Source of the DNA: Actinomycetota bacterium | GTDB taxonomy: Bacteria > Actinomycetota > Actinomycetes > S36-B12 | NCBI GenBank assembly: GCA_017856385.1 | Contig: JAFMFD010000001.1 | Span: 1 to 64,000 of the forward strand | DNA length: 64,000 bases | Direction of reading: 5' to 3' | Shown: in pieces, positions 1-8,743 of the stretch | Position numbering within the stretch: the first letter of the stretch is position 1 | How the letters are laid out: each line of letters begins with the position of its first letter | The notes under the pieces: generated by a model | What the model saw: only the letters and a program-made list of their open reading frames with translations | Databases searched by the model: none | What the model was told of the DNA's origin: nothing | Position numbers and translations under genes: made by a program

Positions 1-507
1 CGGGCCGATGCGCCAGGTGGCCAGCATGAGGGGTGCGTTCCACGGCGTGATGATCACGGTGACGCCGGACGGGTCCCACGACACGTGGTTGTCGTGTCCG
101 CGCGTCTGGAACACCGGGTGGCTGAGCTGGTTGATGGCGAAGTCCGCGAAGAAGCGGATGTTCATGGCGACCCGCGGCATGACCCCGCGCCGGTGGGAGC
201 GCAGGAGGGAGCCGTTGTCGGTCGTCTCGAGGATCGACAGCTGCTCGAGGTGCTCCTCGACGAGGTCGGCGAGCCGGAACAGCACTTGACCCCGCTCCTC
301 GGTGGTCATCCGCGCCCACCCCGGGAAGGCGTCGCGCGCCGCGGCGATGGCCGCCTGGGCCTCGTCGCGACCGCCGCGGCTCACCTTCCCGAGCAGGCTT
401 CCGTCGACCGGGGAGATGTCCTCGAAGGTGTCGGCCGAGGCCACGCGCTGCCCCCCGATCCAGTGCCGGGTGTCGACGTCGACTCCCGCAACGGTGATGA
501 CGGACAT
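1..507 (-). CDS. Aldehyde dehydrogenase, N-terminal part (cut by window edge)
   Basis: Reading the minus strand from an ATG at 507 gives 169 residues without a stop, running off the left edge. The reading frame has the N-terminal NAD-binding half of an aldehyde dehydrogenase: an early segment WIGGQ near residue 16, SPVDG near 32, and the strand-turn motif TPWNAPLMLATW at about 154-165, which is the typical ALDH 'PWN' region. The motif context is closest in my memory to semialdehyde dehydrogenases such as HpaE of homoprotocatechuate breakdown. The catalytic Cys and Glu lie outside the window. It is divergent from the GS-like gene at 693, with a palindrome between them. The substrate is unknown; family assignment is firm. 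Confidence 0.85.
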   Translation of the reverse strand, partial: MSVITVAGVDVDTRHWIGGQRVASADTFEDISPVDGSLLGKVSRGGRDEAQAAIAAARDAFPGWARMTTEERGQVLFRLADLVEEHLEQLSILETTDNGSLLRSHRRGVMPRVAMNIRFFADFAINQLSHPVFQTRGHDNHVSWDPSGVTVIITPWNAPLMLATWRIGP

Positions 508-549
508 GCGGCTCCTCGGACAGTGGTTCGGCGCGCGACATCATAGATT

Positions 550-563
550 GTTCGGATCCGAAC
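550..563. promoter_or_regulatory. 14-bp perfect palindrome between divergent genes
   Basis: GTTCGGATCCGAAC is identical to its reverse complement. It lies between the ALDH start (507) and the GS-like start (693), so it may be an operator controlling both. No regulator is assigned; the rest of the 185-bp gap shows no gene. Confidence 0.4.
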
Positions 564-692
564 GGACAGCCCCCGGGCAGATTCCGCGGATGAATTGGCG
601 CCGCGGCATTGTCGACGGGCGTACCCTCGCCGTAGTATCCGGGAATTCGTTGGGGGCCGAACGATCAACGGCGGCCGCGTCCGAGGAGAGTC

Positions 693-2045
693 ATGCAGCC
701 CGATCTGGCCGAGACCCGTCGCGTCCTCGAGGAGCAGGGCATCGATGTCGTGCGGCTCGTCTTTCCCGACCTGCTCGGGATCACCCGGTCTAAGGACCTC
801 CTCGTCTCGCAGCTCGAGCGTGCCGCTGGCCATGGCCCGGCGTTCTGCCAGGGCACATGGGTGACCACCACGCGGGGCGGCGTGCTCGATGCCGGTTCAG
901 GCAGCTTCGGCGACGGCCTGCCCGACATGATCTCCCGCCTCGACACCGGTACCCTCCGCCCGATCCCGTGGGTCCCTGGAGTGGCGTACGGGATCGCCGA
1001 CATCGACAACCCCGATGGCACGCGCAGCACGGTGGCGCCGCGCGCGGTGCTCCGCTCCGTGCTCGACGGCTATGCGGCTCTCGGCCTGACGCCGATCTGC
1101 GGCCCGGAACTGGAGTTCTACTTCGCGCAGCGCACCGATGACGGCTGGTCGAGGATCCTCGACAAGACGGGCCGGGTCTACACCACGGGTGCGCAGGTCG
1201 ATCCGGACGGCCACTACCTGCACCTGCTGCGCATGCTCGATCAGCTTGACATCGGCATCTTCGCGGGCAATCACGAGTTCTGCCCGTCGCAGTACGAGAT
1301 CAACCTCTGGCACAGCGAGGCGATGGACGCCGCCGATCGCACGTTCCTGTTCAAGACGGCGATCAAGGACGTCACGGCGATGCGCGGCATCCTCGGCACC
1401 TTCCTCGGCAAGCCGTGGAACGACGAGGGGGGCAGCGGGTTCCACCTGCACTTCTCGGTAAACGACGCCGACGGCGTCAACCGCATGCATGACGGCAGTG
1501 ATGGCCTGTCGGATGTCGCGCTGCAGATGATCGCCGGCGTAATCGAGCACGCCGATGCCATCGCCGCCTTCACCAACCCCACGGTCAACGCCTACAAGCG
1601 CCTGGGCCCGGACACACTCGCGCCGTACCGCTCCAACTGGGGATACGACAACCGCTCCACGATGATCCGCATCCCACCAGAGCGCGGACAGGGCACGCGC
1701 CTGGAGCTGCGCATCGGTGATGGCTCCGCGAACCCGTACATCGTCATGGCCGTGGTGCTTGCCGCTGCGCTCGATGGTATCCGACGCGGACTGGTGCCGC
1801 CGGACGCCGCAGAGGGATGGGCATACGAGGACGAGGCGCGTCCTGTCCTGCCCATGTCGCTCAAGGACGCGCTCGATGCACTCGATGCCGATCCCGGCCT
1901 GCGTGACCTGCTCACAGGCGACTTCATCGACGTGTTCATCACCATGAAGCGCGACGAGGTGGCCCGCTACGAGGAGTCGGTCGAGGATCCGGCGACCCGA
2001 GACGTCACGCGGTGGGAGCTCGAGGAGTACATCGAGGACTACTAG
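693..2045 (+). CDS. Glutamine-synthetase-like gamma-glutamyl ligase (1 of 3)
   Basis: A 450-residue protein of the glutamine synthetase fold. GS metal-site landmarks are present: GPELEFYF at about 137-144, two glutamates in NHEFCPSQYEIN at about 193-204, and GSGFHLHFS around 255. The C-terminal part has an NPTVNAYKRL segment and RLELRIGDGSANPY. The adenylylation loop of housekeeping GS (NLYDLPP) is not visible. Proteins of this type (PuuA, IpuC, gamma-glutamylanilide synthases) use ATP to join glutamate to an amine rather than to ammonia, so a catabolic amine ligase is inferred. The ATG follows GAGGAG by 4 nt. The next gene is a P450 on the opposite strand, 20 bp away tail to tail. Confidence 0.85.
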   Translation: MQPDLAETRRVLEEQGIDVVRLVFPDLLGITRSKDLLVSQLERAAGHGPAFCQGTWVTTTRGGVLDAGSGSFGDGLPDMISRLDTGTLRPIPWVPGVAYGIADIDNPDGTRSTVAPRAVLRSVLDGYAALGLTPICGPELEFYFAQRTDDGWSRILDKTGRVYTTGAQVDPDGHYLHLLRMLDQLDIGIFAGNHEFCPSQYEINLWHSEAMDAADRTFLFKTAIKDVTAMRGILGTFLGKPWNDEGGSGFHLHFSVNDADGVNRMHDGSDGLSDVALQMIAGVIEHADAIAAFTNPTVNAYKRLGPDTLAPYRSNWGYDNRSTMIRIPPERGQGTRLELRIGDGSANPYIVMAVVLAAALDGIRRGLVPPDAAEGWAYEDEARPVLPMSLKDALDALDADPGLRDLLTGDFIDVFITMKRDEVARYEESVEDPATRDVTRWELEEYIEDY

Positions 2046-2065
2046 GCCTCTGGCTGCGCGTGCGC

Positions 2066-3238
2066 CTACCAGCGCACATGCAGTGACGCGGGTGCCCGGA
2101 ACTCCCACCCCCGGAACTGGACCTCGTGAGCGGGGTCGAGCTCGATGTCCGGCAGGGCGCTGACCAGCATCTCCAGGGCGATGCGCTCCTGACCGCGGGC
2201 GAAGGCGTGGCCGGCGCAGAAGTGGGGTCCGTAGCCGAAGGCTGCATTGGGCTTGCGGGGGCGCCGGATGTCGAAGCGGTCGGGCTCGTCGAACTCCCGC
2301 TCGTCGCGGCATGCACTGGCGACCACGGCGCCGACGGGGGCGCCGGCGGGAATCACCGCGCCACCCACCTCGACGTCGGTGACGGCCTGGCGGGTCTGGG
2401 TGCCGATCGGCGCGACCCACCGCAGCCCCTCGTGCACGGCGTCGTCCCAGCGCTCGGGCTCGTCTCGGATGAGCCTCCACTGGTCCTCGTCAGCGAGGAG
2501 TCCGTAGAGGCACGAGCCAGCACCGTGGCCCGGCTCCTGCATCCCGCCGAGGATGATCACTTTGAGCGATGGCAGGACCTCCTCGATCGTGCGCATGCGC
2601 TCGACGGTGAGCATCGAGGCGATCGTCGATCCGTCAGGGTCGCGCTGCAGCCGCTCCATCAGCGGACGCAGCTCCGCATCGATGCGCACGGCGGTCTCGT
2701 CATTGATGCGCTGCTTCTCCGGATCACCCTCGAAGTTGATCGCACCCATGGCCAGGCCGTGGAACCAGTCCTGCAGCGTGGCTGCCGACAGGTGGCCCAG
2801 GCCGAGCACGGCACCGAGGCTCAGCACGGATATCGGCTCGAAGTACGCGGCCATGAGCTCCGCACTGCGCCGACCGTCGGCGCGGAGGGCGTCCAGCGCG
2901 GCCTGCGCGATCGGTGTCACGAGGTCGTCGATGTATGAGGCCACGACGCGCGGCTTGTAGGCGGCATCCAGGCTTCGGCGAAGGTCCAGATGCTGCTCGC
3001 CATCGACGGTGAGGATGGTCGGGCCGCCGAAGGAGCGGTCGAGGGGCGTCGCGTCGACCTTGGCGCAGAACAGCTCCGGGTGGGTCGTCACGAACTCCAC
3101 GTCGTCGGCTCGAGTGACCAGCCACAGCCCGACCGCCGGGACCCAGGCCACGGGCTGCTCCGCCCTCAGGCGTGCGTAGATGGGGTAGGGATCCCGTTCG
3201 AGGTCCTCTACCGTGATCGACTCGGCGAAGGTCGCCAT
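2066..3238 (-). CDS. Cytochrome P450 with atypical I-helix
   Basis: A 390-residue soluble bacterial P450. The heme-thiolate loop FGYGPHFCAGH places the Cys at about 341, and the K-helix ExxR is EGLR at about 270-273. The I-helix reads GGMQEPGHG at about 231-239: the acidic residue is present but the usual Thr that follows it is Pro, so proton delivery to oxygen may differ from standard monooxygenases. Start chosen at the ATG giving MATFAES; the longer reading frame upstream runs into the divergent TetR promoter and has no P450 similarity. No ferredoxin gene is next to it. Divergent from the TetR regulator (114 bp gap), which may control it. Substrate unknown. Confidence 0.9.
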   Translation of the reverse strand: MATFAESITVEDLERDPYPIYARLRAEQPVAWVPAVGLWLVTRADDVEFVTTHPELFCAKVDATPLDRSFGGPTILTVDGEQHLDLRRSLDAAYKPRVVASYIDDLVTPIAQAALDALRADGRRSAELMAAYFEPISVLSLGAVLGLGHLSAATLQDWFHGLAMGAINFEGDPEKQRINDETAVRIDAELRPLMERLQRDPDGSTIASMLTVERMRTIEEVLPSLKVIILGGMQEPGHGAGSCLYGLLADEDQWRLIRDEPERWDDAVHEGLRWVAPIGTQTRQAVTDVEVGGAVIPAGAPVGAVVASACRDEREFDEPDRFDIRRPRKPNAAFGYGPHFCAGHAFARGQERIALEMLVSALPDIELDPAHEVQFRGWEFRAPASLHVRW

Positions 3239-3340
3239 GGCGGCAAGGGTGTCACGCTCCGGACGTGAGCGCGACGGATTCCCCCGAGGGCCGGCGGGCC
3301 CGTTCCCGGACGCGTCGGGAACGCGCTGGCGCCCGGCGGC

Positions 3341-3346
3341 TAGCCT
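3341..3346 (+). promoter_or_regulatory. -10 box TAGCCT for the TetR gene
   Basis: TAGCCT ends 6 nt before the GTG start, so the transcript should be leaderless. Confidence 0.55.
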
Positions 3347-3352
3347 TCCGGC

Positions 3353-3997
3353 GTGCCCGCCAAGCCCGTGCGACCGCGCCTCAACCGCGATGTCATCTGC
3401 GAGGCAGCCCTCGAGCTCCTTGCCGAGTCGGGTGCCGACTCCTTCAGCATGCGTGCCCTCGGTGACCGGCTCGGTGTCGACGCCTCCGCCTTCTACCGGC
3501 ACTACCCGGACAAGGACGCCCTTCTCCGCGAGGTGGGCGACCGCGCACTGGCGCCGGCGACGAGGGGCTTCACCACGTCCGAAGACCCCAGTGACGACGT
3601 GCGTCGCATGTGCCTCGGGGTCCGCAAGGCGCTGCTGCGCAGTCCCGTCGCACTGCAGCTCACCCAGGCCGGCCCGACGCGCTACCCCAACGAGCTGCGC
3701 ATCACCGAGGTCATGCTCGACGCCTTCGACCGCGCGGGCATGGCTCCCGAGGACGCCGTCCTCGCGTATCACGTGTTCATCGAGTACACCGTGGGCTCGG
3801 CGGCCCTCGACGCTCCACTGGCGGTCAGCGCCCAGTTGCGCCGTGAGACCTACCGGCGGTGGCGGGCCGACTATGCGCAGCTTCCCTCAGACGACTACCC
3901 GGCCATCCGCGCCCACGCGGCGCACCTGTACCCCAGCAGCGACACCGTCTTCCGCACCGGGCTCGAAGCCCTGCTCGCCCGACTCCTCGGCACCTGA
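3353..3997 (+). CDS. TetR/AcrR family transcriptional regulator
   Basis: A 214-residue protein with an N-terminal TetR helix-turn-helix: the segment SMRALGDRLGVDASAFYRHY at about 38-57 is the classic recognition helix plus the FYRHY/LYxHF motif. The C-terminal two thirds would be the ligand-binding helical domain. It starts with GTG preceded by a leaderless-type -10 box. It is divergent from the P450 at 2066-3238 and convergent with another P450 at 4037-5269. A repressor of one or both P450 units that responds to their substrate is the likely role, but this is inference from position only. Confidence 0.88.
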   Translation: MPAKPVRPRLNRDVICEAALELLAESGADSFSMRALGDRLGVDASAFYRHYPDKDALLREVGDRALAPATRGFTTSEDPSDDVRRMCLGVRKALLRSPVALQLTQAGPTRYPNELRITEVMLDAFDRAGMAPEDAVLAYHVFIEYTVGSAALDAPLAVSAQLRRETYRRWRADYAQLPSDDYPAIRAHAAHLYPSSDTVFRTGLEALLARLLGT

Positions 3998-4036
3998 TCG
4001 GGGTGCACTCGACAGTGCGGGCAGCCGTGCCGTGCC

Positions 4037-5269
4037 TCAGCCGACCGTCCACGTGAGGGTCATCGACGGCGGCCGGCGGAACGCGAACCCGCGGGGCGCG
4101 TCGCAATCGGCCAGGAGCAGGCCGGGCAGACGGTCGAGCAGCTGCTCGACGGCGATCGCCGTCTGCATCCGGGCCAGGTGGACGCCGAGGCAGTGGTGCT
4201 CGCCGAAGGAGAACGACAGTCCCTGCTTGGCATTGTCACGATGGATGTCGAAGGCAAGCGGATCGGCAAACACCGCCGGATCGCGATTCGTGGCGAGAGT
4301 CGAGACCCCGATGAACTCCCCAGGGCCGATCTCGATGCCGCCGATCTCGACCGCCTGCGCCGTCCAGCGCTCCACGAAGGCGACGGGCGGCATCAGGCGG
4401 ATCGACTCGTCGACCGCGCCGTGGACGAGAGTCCGATCGGCGAGCACCTCGGCCAGCTGCTCGGGACTCTGCAGCAGGAACATCATCGTGTTCATCACGC
4501 TCGCCTGGATGGTCTCGATGGCCCCGAACATCACCACGCGAAGCTGGTCGACGACCTCCTCATCGGTGAGGTCGTTCGCCGGGTCGCGAAGCACGTGCGC
4601 GGCCAGGGACGTTGCGCCGACAGCCCTCGCCTGCTGCAACTGCGGCAGGAGGAGGGCATTGAGCCGCGCCCGGGCGGCCTCGGCGCGCTGCAGCGGGGCA
4701 GGATCACCGTCGTAGACCATGGCGTCGGCGAAGGCGCTGTAGATGCCGTCGATGAGGTGCACGTCGTCGAGCGGCAGGCCGATCACGTAGGCGGCCATCT
4801 GCACGGCGAAGGGGCTGGCGAAGGCGGGCCCCAGACTGCAGGTGCCGTCCGCGGCGAAGCCATCGATGAGCTCCTCGGCGATGCGGCTGATCTCGTCGGC
4901 GAACAGGCTCGTCGCCTCTCGTGCCCGGAACGACTGCTCGAAGGGTGCCCGCTGGCGTCCGTGCTCCGGCTCATCGACCGTCAGCATGTGGAAGCCTGTG
5001 GAGGCCCGCACCATGTTCTGCTCGACGAGCACGGTCATGCCGGACTTGGGCATGAGGACCGTGCGGCCGAGATCACGGCTCGTCACGAGCCAGCCGCCCA
5101 GGTCGGGCATCCACGTGATCGGCTCCTGCGCTCGCAGGTCGTCGAGCAGGTGCTCGCTGCCAGGTGTCTCCATGTCGACGAGCGTGAGCGCGGCTCCGTA
5201 CGGGAACCGTGCGCGCCGACGCGAGTCCTCGGCCTCATCGATGACGACTTGGGTCGTGAGCTCGGGCAT
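4037..5269 (-). CDS. Cytochrome P450
   Basis: A 410-residue P450. The heme loop is SFSFGEHHCLGVHLARMQ with Cys at about 360, the K-helix ExxR is ESIR at about 288-291, and the I-helix GAIETIQAS (about 249-257) keeps the Glu-Thr pair needed for oxygen activation, unlike the neighbouring P450. Start taken at the ATG giving MPELTTQ because AAGGAGG lies just upstream; a longer frame exists but overlaps the divergent amidohydrolase. Family resemblance is to the large actinobacterial group around CYP125/CYP142/CYP107. No dedicated redox partner is adjacent. Divergent from the amidohydrolase gene, 63 bp apart. Confidence 0.9.
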   Translation of the reverse strand: MPELTTQVVIDEAEDSRRRARFPYGAALTLVDMETPGSEHLLDDLRAQEPITWMPDLGGWLVTSRDLGRTVLMPKSGMTVLVEQNMVRASTGFHMLTVDEPEHGRQRAPFEQSFRAREATSLFADEISRIAEELIDGFAADGTCSLGPAFASPFAVQMAAYVIGLPLDDVHLIDGIYSAFADAMVYDGDPAPLQRAEAARARLNALLLPQLQQARAVGATSLAAHVLRDPANDLTDEEVVDQLRVVMFGAIETIQASVMNTMMFLLQSPEQLAEVLADRTLVHGAVDESIRLMPPVAFVERWTAQAVEIGGIEIGPGEFIGVSTLATNRDPAVFADPLAFDIHRDNAKQGLSFSFGEHHCLGVHLARMQTAIAVEQLLDRLPGLLLADCDAPRGFAFRRPPSMTLTWTVG

Positions 5270-5297
5270 GCCGCCTCCTTGGCGCGGAGCGTAGTCG

Positions 5298-5326
5298 TTG
5301 ACCTTCAGGTCGGGTGGCAGAACGAT
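5298..5326 (+). promoter_or_regulatory. Promoter TTGACC-17-AACGAT for the amidohydrolase
   Basis: TTGACC at 5298-5303, a 17-bp spacer, then AACGAT at 5321-5326, ending 6 nt before the ATG at 5333. A leaderless start is predicted for the operon that begins here. Confidence 0.5.
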
Positions 5327-5332
5327 GAGGTC

Positions 5333-6982
5333 ATGACCACCGCCATCCTGAACGCGGACCTGCGGCCGCTCGGCGCATCGGACTGTCTCGTCATCGTCGA
5401 TGACGGGCGGTTCAGTGCCGTCCTCCCGATGCACCAGCGTGACCAGATCGCCCTGGCAGGTGCGACCGTGGTCGACGCGCACGGATGCACCGTCCTGCCC
5501 GGCATCGATGACTCGCACCTGCACGGATACGAGTACGGCCGTTCGCTCACGGCACATGACATGCGCGGCTGTACGTCGATGGCCGAGTTCCAGGCCCGAC
5601 TGCGTGAAGCCCGCGCCGAGGCGGGCGGCTGGATCCGCGGAATCGGGTGGGACGGCTCCCTGCTTCACGGGAGCGGACCGGACGGCACGGTCAGCGTTGC
5701 CGATCTCGATGCCGTCCACCCTGAGATCCCGGTGCTCCTCAACGACGTCACCGGCCACATGGCGGTGTGCAACACCGCTGCCCTCCGCAGGGCAGGCATC
5801 GATGCGTCAACGAGGGATCCGGACGGGGGTCGGGTGGTTCGCGATCCCTCGGGAGCTCCGACGGGGCTCCTGCTCGAGGCGGCGGTCGGACTGGTCAACG
5901 ACGTCATGCCTGCCATAACGGTCGACGAGCAGCGTGCTGCCATCGTCGCCGCCCAGTCCGCCCTGCTGTCCCAGGGCATCACGGCATTCACCGATCCCGG
6001 CCTTGGGCCGGGTGGCCGAACTGTGCTCGACGGCACTGGTGGCCTCGGTGCCGTAGAGGCCTACCGCCGACTCGACGCGGACAGTGCCCTCCTCGTCCGG
6101 GTGAACGTGATGCTGCTCTTCGGGGGACTGGGCGGAACGCGTGCCAGCGACGTCAGCGCCGGTCTCGATGCATGGGGCGCCCCATCTCGCGGGGGAGCAT
6201 TCGGTCACCTCGACATCGCGCAGGTGAAGGTCTTCGCCGATGGCATTCCGCGCAGCCGCACCGCCTGGCTGAGTGAACCCTACGACGACTGCAGCTGCGG
6301 CCGCCTCCAGGTCGCGGGTCGCAATGACGACGAGCGGGTGGCTGAACTGCATGCGATCGTCGCTGCAGCGGCGAGTCGCGGGTGGCAGATCGGCGCCCAC
6401 AGCATCGGCGACCGAACGATAACGGCGTACCTCGATGCCATCGAGGCCACCGGAACGTCGCCGGATCGGCGCCACTACGTGATCCATGGAGATCTGGTCA
6501 TGCCTCGCGACCTTGAGCGGATGGCACGCCTGGGCATGACGCTCAACACCAATCCGAGCATCCGCTGGATGGTCGGCCGCACGGTCTCGCCGATCCTCGG
6601 TGACGCACGCAATGTCGCCAAGCAGCCGCTCCGCCGCGCCCTGGATCTCGGCGTGCCGCTCGCCACGTCCTCCGATGCCCCTGTCATGGCCCCGGACTGG
6701 CGCCTGATCATCGCGGCTGCGATGACCCGGGCGCTGCGGACTGATCCTGACTACTCGGACGATCAGCGCATCGATGCGCGAGCTGCCGTGAAGTCCATGA
6801 CCGCGGCAGGGGCGTGGCAGAGCCATGCTGAGTCCTGGCGCGGGGAGATCAGGCCGGGGCTGGCCGCCGACCTGGTGATGCTGGATGCGCCCGTCGACTG
6901 GACCGACCCGTGGTCCCTGACCGAACGATCGGTGGTCGCGACGTTCGTCGATGGCAACCTCGTTCATGGCACAACCTCGTAG
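5333..6982 (+). CDS. Amidohydrolase family protein (YtcJ-like)
   Basis: A 549-residue member of the amidohydrolase 3 group. It begins with a short beta-sandwich segment, then the metal-binding HxH in DDSHLHG at about residues 60-65. Later metal or base positions are visible as GAHSIGDR, YVIHGDL and SSDAPVM. The C-terminus returns to the beta-sandwich (LAADLVMLDAPV). Such enzymes hydrolyse C-N bonds in cyclic or linear amides and related compounds; the actual substrate is unknown. The frame continues upstream antisense to the P450, but the promoter spacing and the start of the conserved fold support the ATG used here. Ends 10 bp before the sulfatase start and probably shares its mRNA. Confidence 0.85.
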   Translation: MTTAILNADLRPLGASDCLVIVDDGRFSAVLPMHQRDQIALAGATVVDAHGCTVLPGIDDSHLHGYEYGRSLTAHDMRGCTSMAEFQARLREARAEAGGWIRGIGWDGSLLHGSGPDGTVSVADLDAVHPEIPVLLNDVTGHMAVCNTAALRRAGIDASTRDPDGGRVVRDPSGAPTGLLLEAAVGLVNDVMPAITVDEQRAAIVAAQSALLSQGITAFTDPGLGPGGRTVLDGTGGLGAVEAYRRLDADSALLVRVNVMLLFGGLGGTRASDVSAGLDAWGAPSRGGAFGHLDIAQVKVFADGIPRSRTAWLSEPYDDCSCGRLQVAGRNDDERVAELHAIVAAAASRGWQIGAHSIGDRTITAYLDAIEATGTSPDRRHYVIHGDLVMPRDLERMARLGMTLNTNPSIRWMVGRTVSPILGDARNVAKQPLRRALDLGVPLATSSDAPVMAPDWRLIIAAAMTRALRTDPDYSDDQRIDARAAVKSMTAAGAWQSHAESWRGEIRPGLAADLVMLDAPVDWTDPWSLTERSVVATFVDGNLVHGTTS

Positions 6983-6985
6983 GGT
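6980..6985 (+). promoter_or_regulatory. Possible internal -10 box TAGGGT
   Basis: TAGGGT overlaps the stop codon of the amidohydrolase and ends 7 nt before the sulfatase ATG. It may drive a second, leaderless transcript of the sulfatase and the transport genes. It could be coincidence. Confidence 0.3.
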
Positions 6986-6992
6986 TGTGGCC

Positions 6993-8549
6993 ATGAGCAT
7001 CGTCGTCATTGTTGCTGACCAGTTGCGTGACTCGCACCTCGGATTCAGACGGATGGTGCCGGTCCGCACCCCCCACATCGATCGTCTCGCCGAAAGCGGG
7101 CACGTATTCGACAGGGCCTACGCGGCCAATCCGATCTGCATGCCGAACCGCGCCACGATCATGACGGGGATGTGGCCCTCCGCCCACGGCCTGCGCACCA
7201 ACGGACTGCCGCTCGATCCGCGCATCGGCACCTTCGCAAGGGTCCTCCGCAGTCGTGGCTGGCGCACTGCGGCAGTCGGCAAGCTGCACTTGCAGCCGAT
7301 GGGATACCCGTACGAGGACTACCAGCTCGACCAGATCCGCGCTGCGATGCCGGCACTGTGGGAGCGTGCCGTTGCCGGACCCTTCGGCGAGCACTTCGAG
7401 TCCTGGGAGGCCTTCGAGCGCCACGCGGAGGGCGAGCTCGTGCTGCCGCCCGACTACTACGGCTTCGATGATGTCGCGCTCGTCGTCGGGCACGGTGACC
7501 GGGTCTCCGGCAACTATGTGAAGTGGGCACGGGCGCGCGGCATCGACCCGCGAACGGTCGGTGGCCACGAGGCGGCACGCTCGACGTATGCCGGCTGGAA
7601 CCATGTCTGGGAGTCGTCCATCCCGGCCGAGCTCCACGCGACGAGCTACATCGCTGAGGAGTCCGTCACTCGCCTGCAGGACTATGCGCGCACCGGGGAG
7701 GAGTTCCTGCTTTTCGTCTCCTTCCCCGACCCGCACCATCCCTTCGCCCCGCCGTCGGAGTACTTCCACCGGCACAGCCCGGCAGACATGCCCCTGCCCG
7801 TGACGTTCGACGACGACCATGCATCGTCGCCTGACTACATCCAGCAGATCGTCGCGCGTCGCGGCAGCCCGGACATCGACCCGATGATGCTGTGGTCCCC
7901 GACCGCCGACCAGTACCGCCACGCGCTGGCCGCCGAGCTCGGCGCCATCGAGTTCATCGACGACGCTGTCGGGCGCATCATGTCGGCCATCGACGGCCTG
8001 GGCCTTGCCGAGGACACCCTCGTGCTCTTCACCGCTGACCACGGGGACGTCTTCGGTGACCACGGCCTCATGCTCAAGCACTTCACGCACTACGACCCGG
8101 TGATCCGAGTGCCACTCATCCTCGGGGGTGCCGGCATCGGCAGCGGCTCGCACCGAGCTCTCGCCAGCAGCGCCGACATCGCGCCGACCCTCCTCGACCT
8201 CGTCGGGGCACCCGCGCTCGCAGCAGCGCAGGGTCGAAGCCTGCGCCCACTGCTGGAGGGCGGCAGCGACTCCTGGCGTCGGGCGGTGCTCGTGGAGGAG
8301 GACCAGCCTTACGGGCTGGAGTCCCTGCCCGGTCCGGTGCGCCTGCGCACCGTCGTCACGGACGCCCTGCGGTACACCCGGATCTCCGGAACGGACGTCG
8401 CCGAGCTTTACGACCTTCGCGCCGATCGTGACGAGCGCGTGAACGTAGCCGCCAGCGATCCGGACCTGCGTCATGAGGCGGATGCGGTGATGGTCGCGGA
8501 GCTCATGCGGGTGGTGGACGACTCCCACGTCCCTTTCCACGCTGCCTGA
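6993..8549 (+). CDS. Sulfatase (type I, formylglycine-dependent)
   Basis: A 518-residue alkaline-phosphatase-superfamily sulfatase. The Cys-type signature C-M-P-N-R at about 49-53, followed by ATIMTGMWPSAHG, is the site where the Cys is converted to formylglycine. Metal ligands are seen in VADQ near the N-terminus and in FTADHGDVFGDHG in the C-terminal half. There is no signal peptide, so it should act in the cytoplasm on an imported sulfate ester or related compound. The ATG at 6993 is preferred to one 42 bp upstream because the conserved fold starts directly there. It sits between an amidohydrolase and a SsuA/TauA-type importer, which suggests a shared sulfur- or amine-containing substrate. 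No sulfatase-maturing enzyme is in view. Confidence 0.88.
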   Translation: MSIVVIVADQLRDSHLGFRRMVPVRTPHIDRLAESGHVFDRAYAANPICMPNRATIMTGMWPSAHGLRTNGLPLDPRIGTFARVLRSRGWRTAAVGKLHLQPMGYPYEDYQLDQIRAAMPALWERAVAGPFGEHFESWEAFERHAEGELVLPPDYYGFDDVALVVGHGDRVSGNYVKWARARGIDPRTVGGHEAARSTYAGWNHVWESSIPAELHATSYIAEESVTRLQDYARTGEEFLLFVSFPDPHHPFAPPSEYFHRHSPADMPLPVTFDDDHASSPDYIQQIVARRGSPDIDPMMLWSPTADQYRHALAAELGAIEFIDDAVGRIMSAIDGLGLAEDTLVLFTADHGDVFGDHGLMLKHFTHYDPVIRVPLILGGAGIGSGSHRALASSADIAPTLLDLVGAPALAAAQGRSLRPLLEGGSDSWRRAVLVEEDQPYGLESLPGPVRLRTVVTDALRYTRISGTDVAELYDLRADRDERVNVAASDPDLRHEADAVMVAELMRVVDDSHVPFHAA

Positions 8550-8585
8550 CGGGCTCAACGCCAGCGCTGACGACCGGTGAGACTG

Positions 8586-8673
8586 CTTTCCGAGTGTTCC
8601 GGTCGGAAAGGTCGAGAGTGCGCGCCGAGTCAGATCGTTCAGGCCCGAATGGATTTTCGGAATGCGCCTTCCG
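8586..8673. promoter_or_regulatory. Cluster of TTCCG/CGGAA inverted repeats
   Basis: Upstream of the transporter operon, CTTTCCG (8586-8592) pairs with CGGAAAG (8604-8610), and TTCCGgtCGGAA nests inside it (8597-8608). A third pair, CGGAA-6-TTCCG, lies at 8658-8673. They could be a regulator's binding sites or, for the first pair, a weak terminator of the sulfatase. Confidence 0.3.
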
Positions 8674-8689
8674 CGAGAAGTTTGCGCGC

Positions 8690-8695
8690 TAATCT
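8690..8695 (+). promoter_or_regulatory. -10 box TAATCT for the ABC transporter operon
   Basis: TAATCT lies about 48 bp before the substrate-binding-protein ATG, leaving room for a short leader with a GGAGGA ribosome site. No clear -35 box was seen. Confidence 0.4.
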
Positions 8696-8743
8696 GCAGG
8701 CTCTGGTCGCTCGACCCCGTGAGTGACCCACGTTGGAGGAGCA

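Noticed and set aside
897-2480. A 527-codon frame on the minus strand
   Set aside because: It covers parts of a GS-like gene and a P450 in the wrong frame and has no motif of its own.
4178-5332. Long upstream extension of the amidohydrolase frame
   Set aside because: This part is antisense to a P450 with all its motifs. The promoter and the start of the conserved fold both point to the ATG at 5333.
6951-6992. Earlier ATG for the sulfatase
   Set aside because: The added residues overlap the amidohydrolase end and lack family similarity; the conserved beta strand starts at MSIVVIVADQ.
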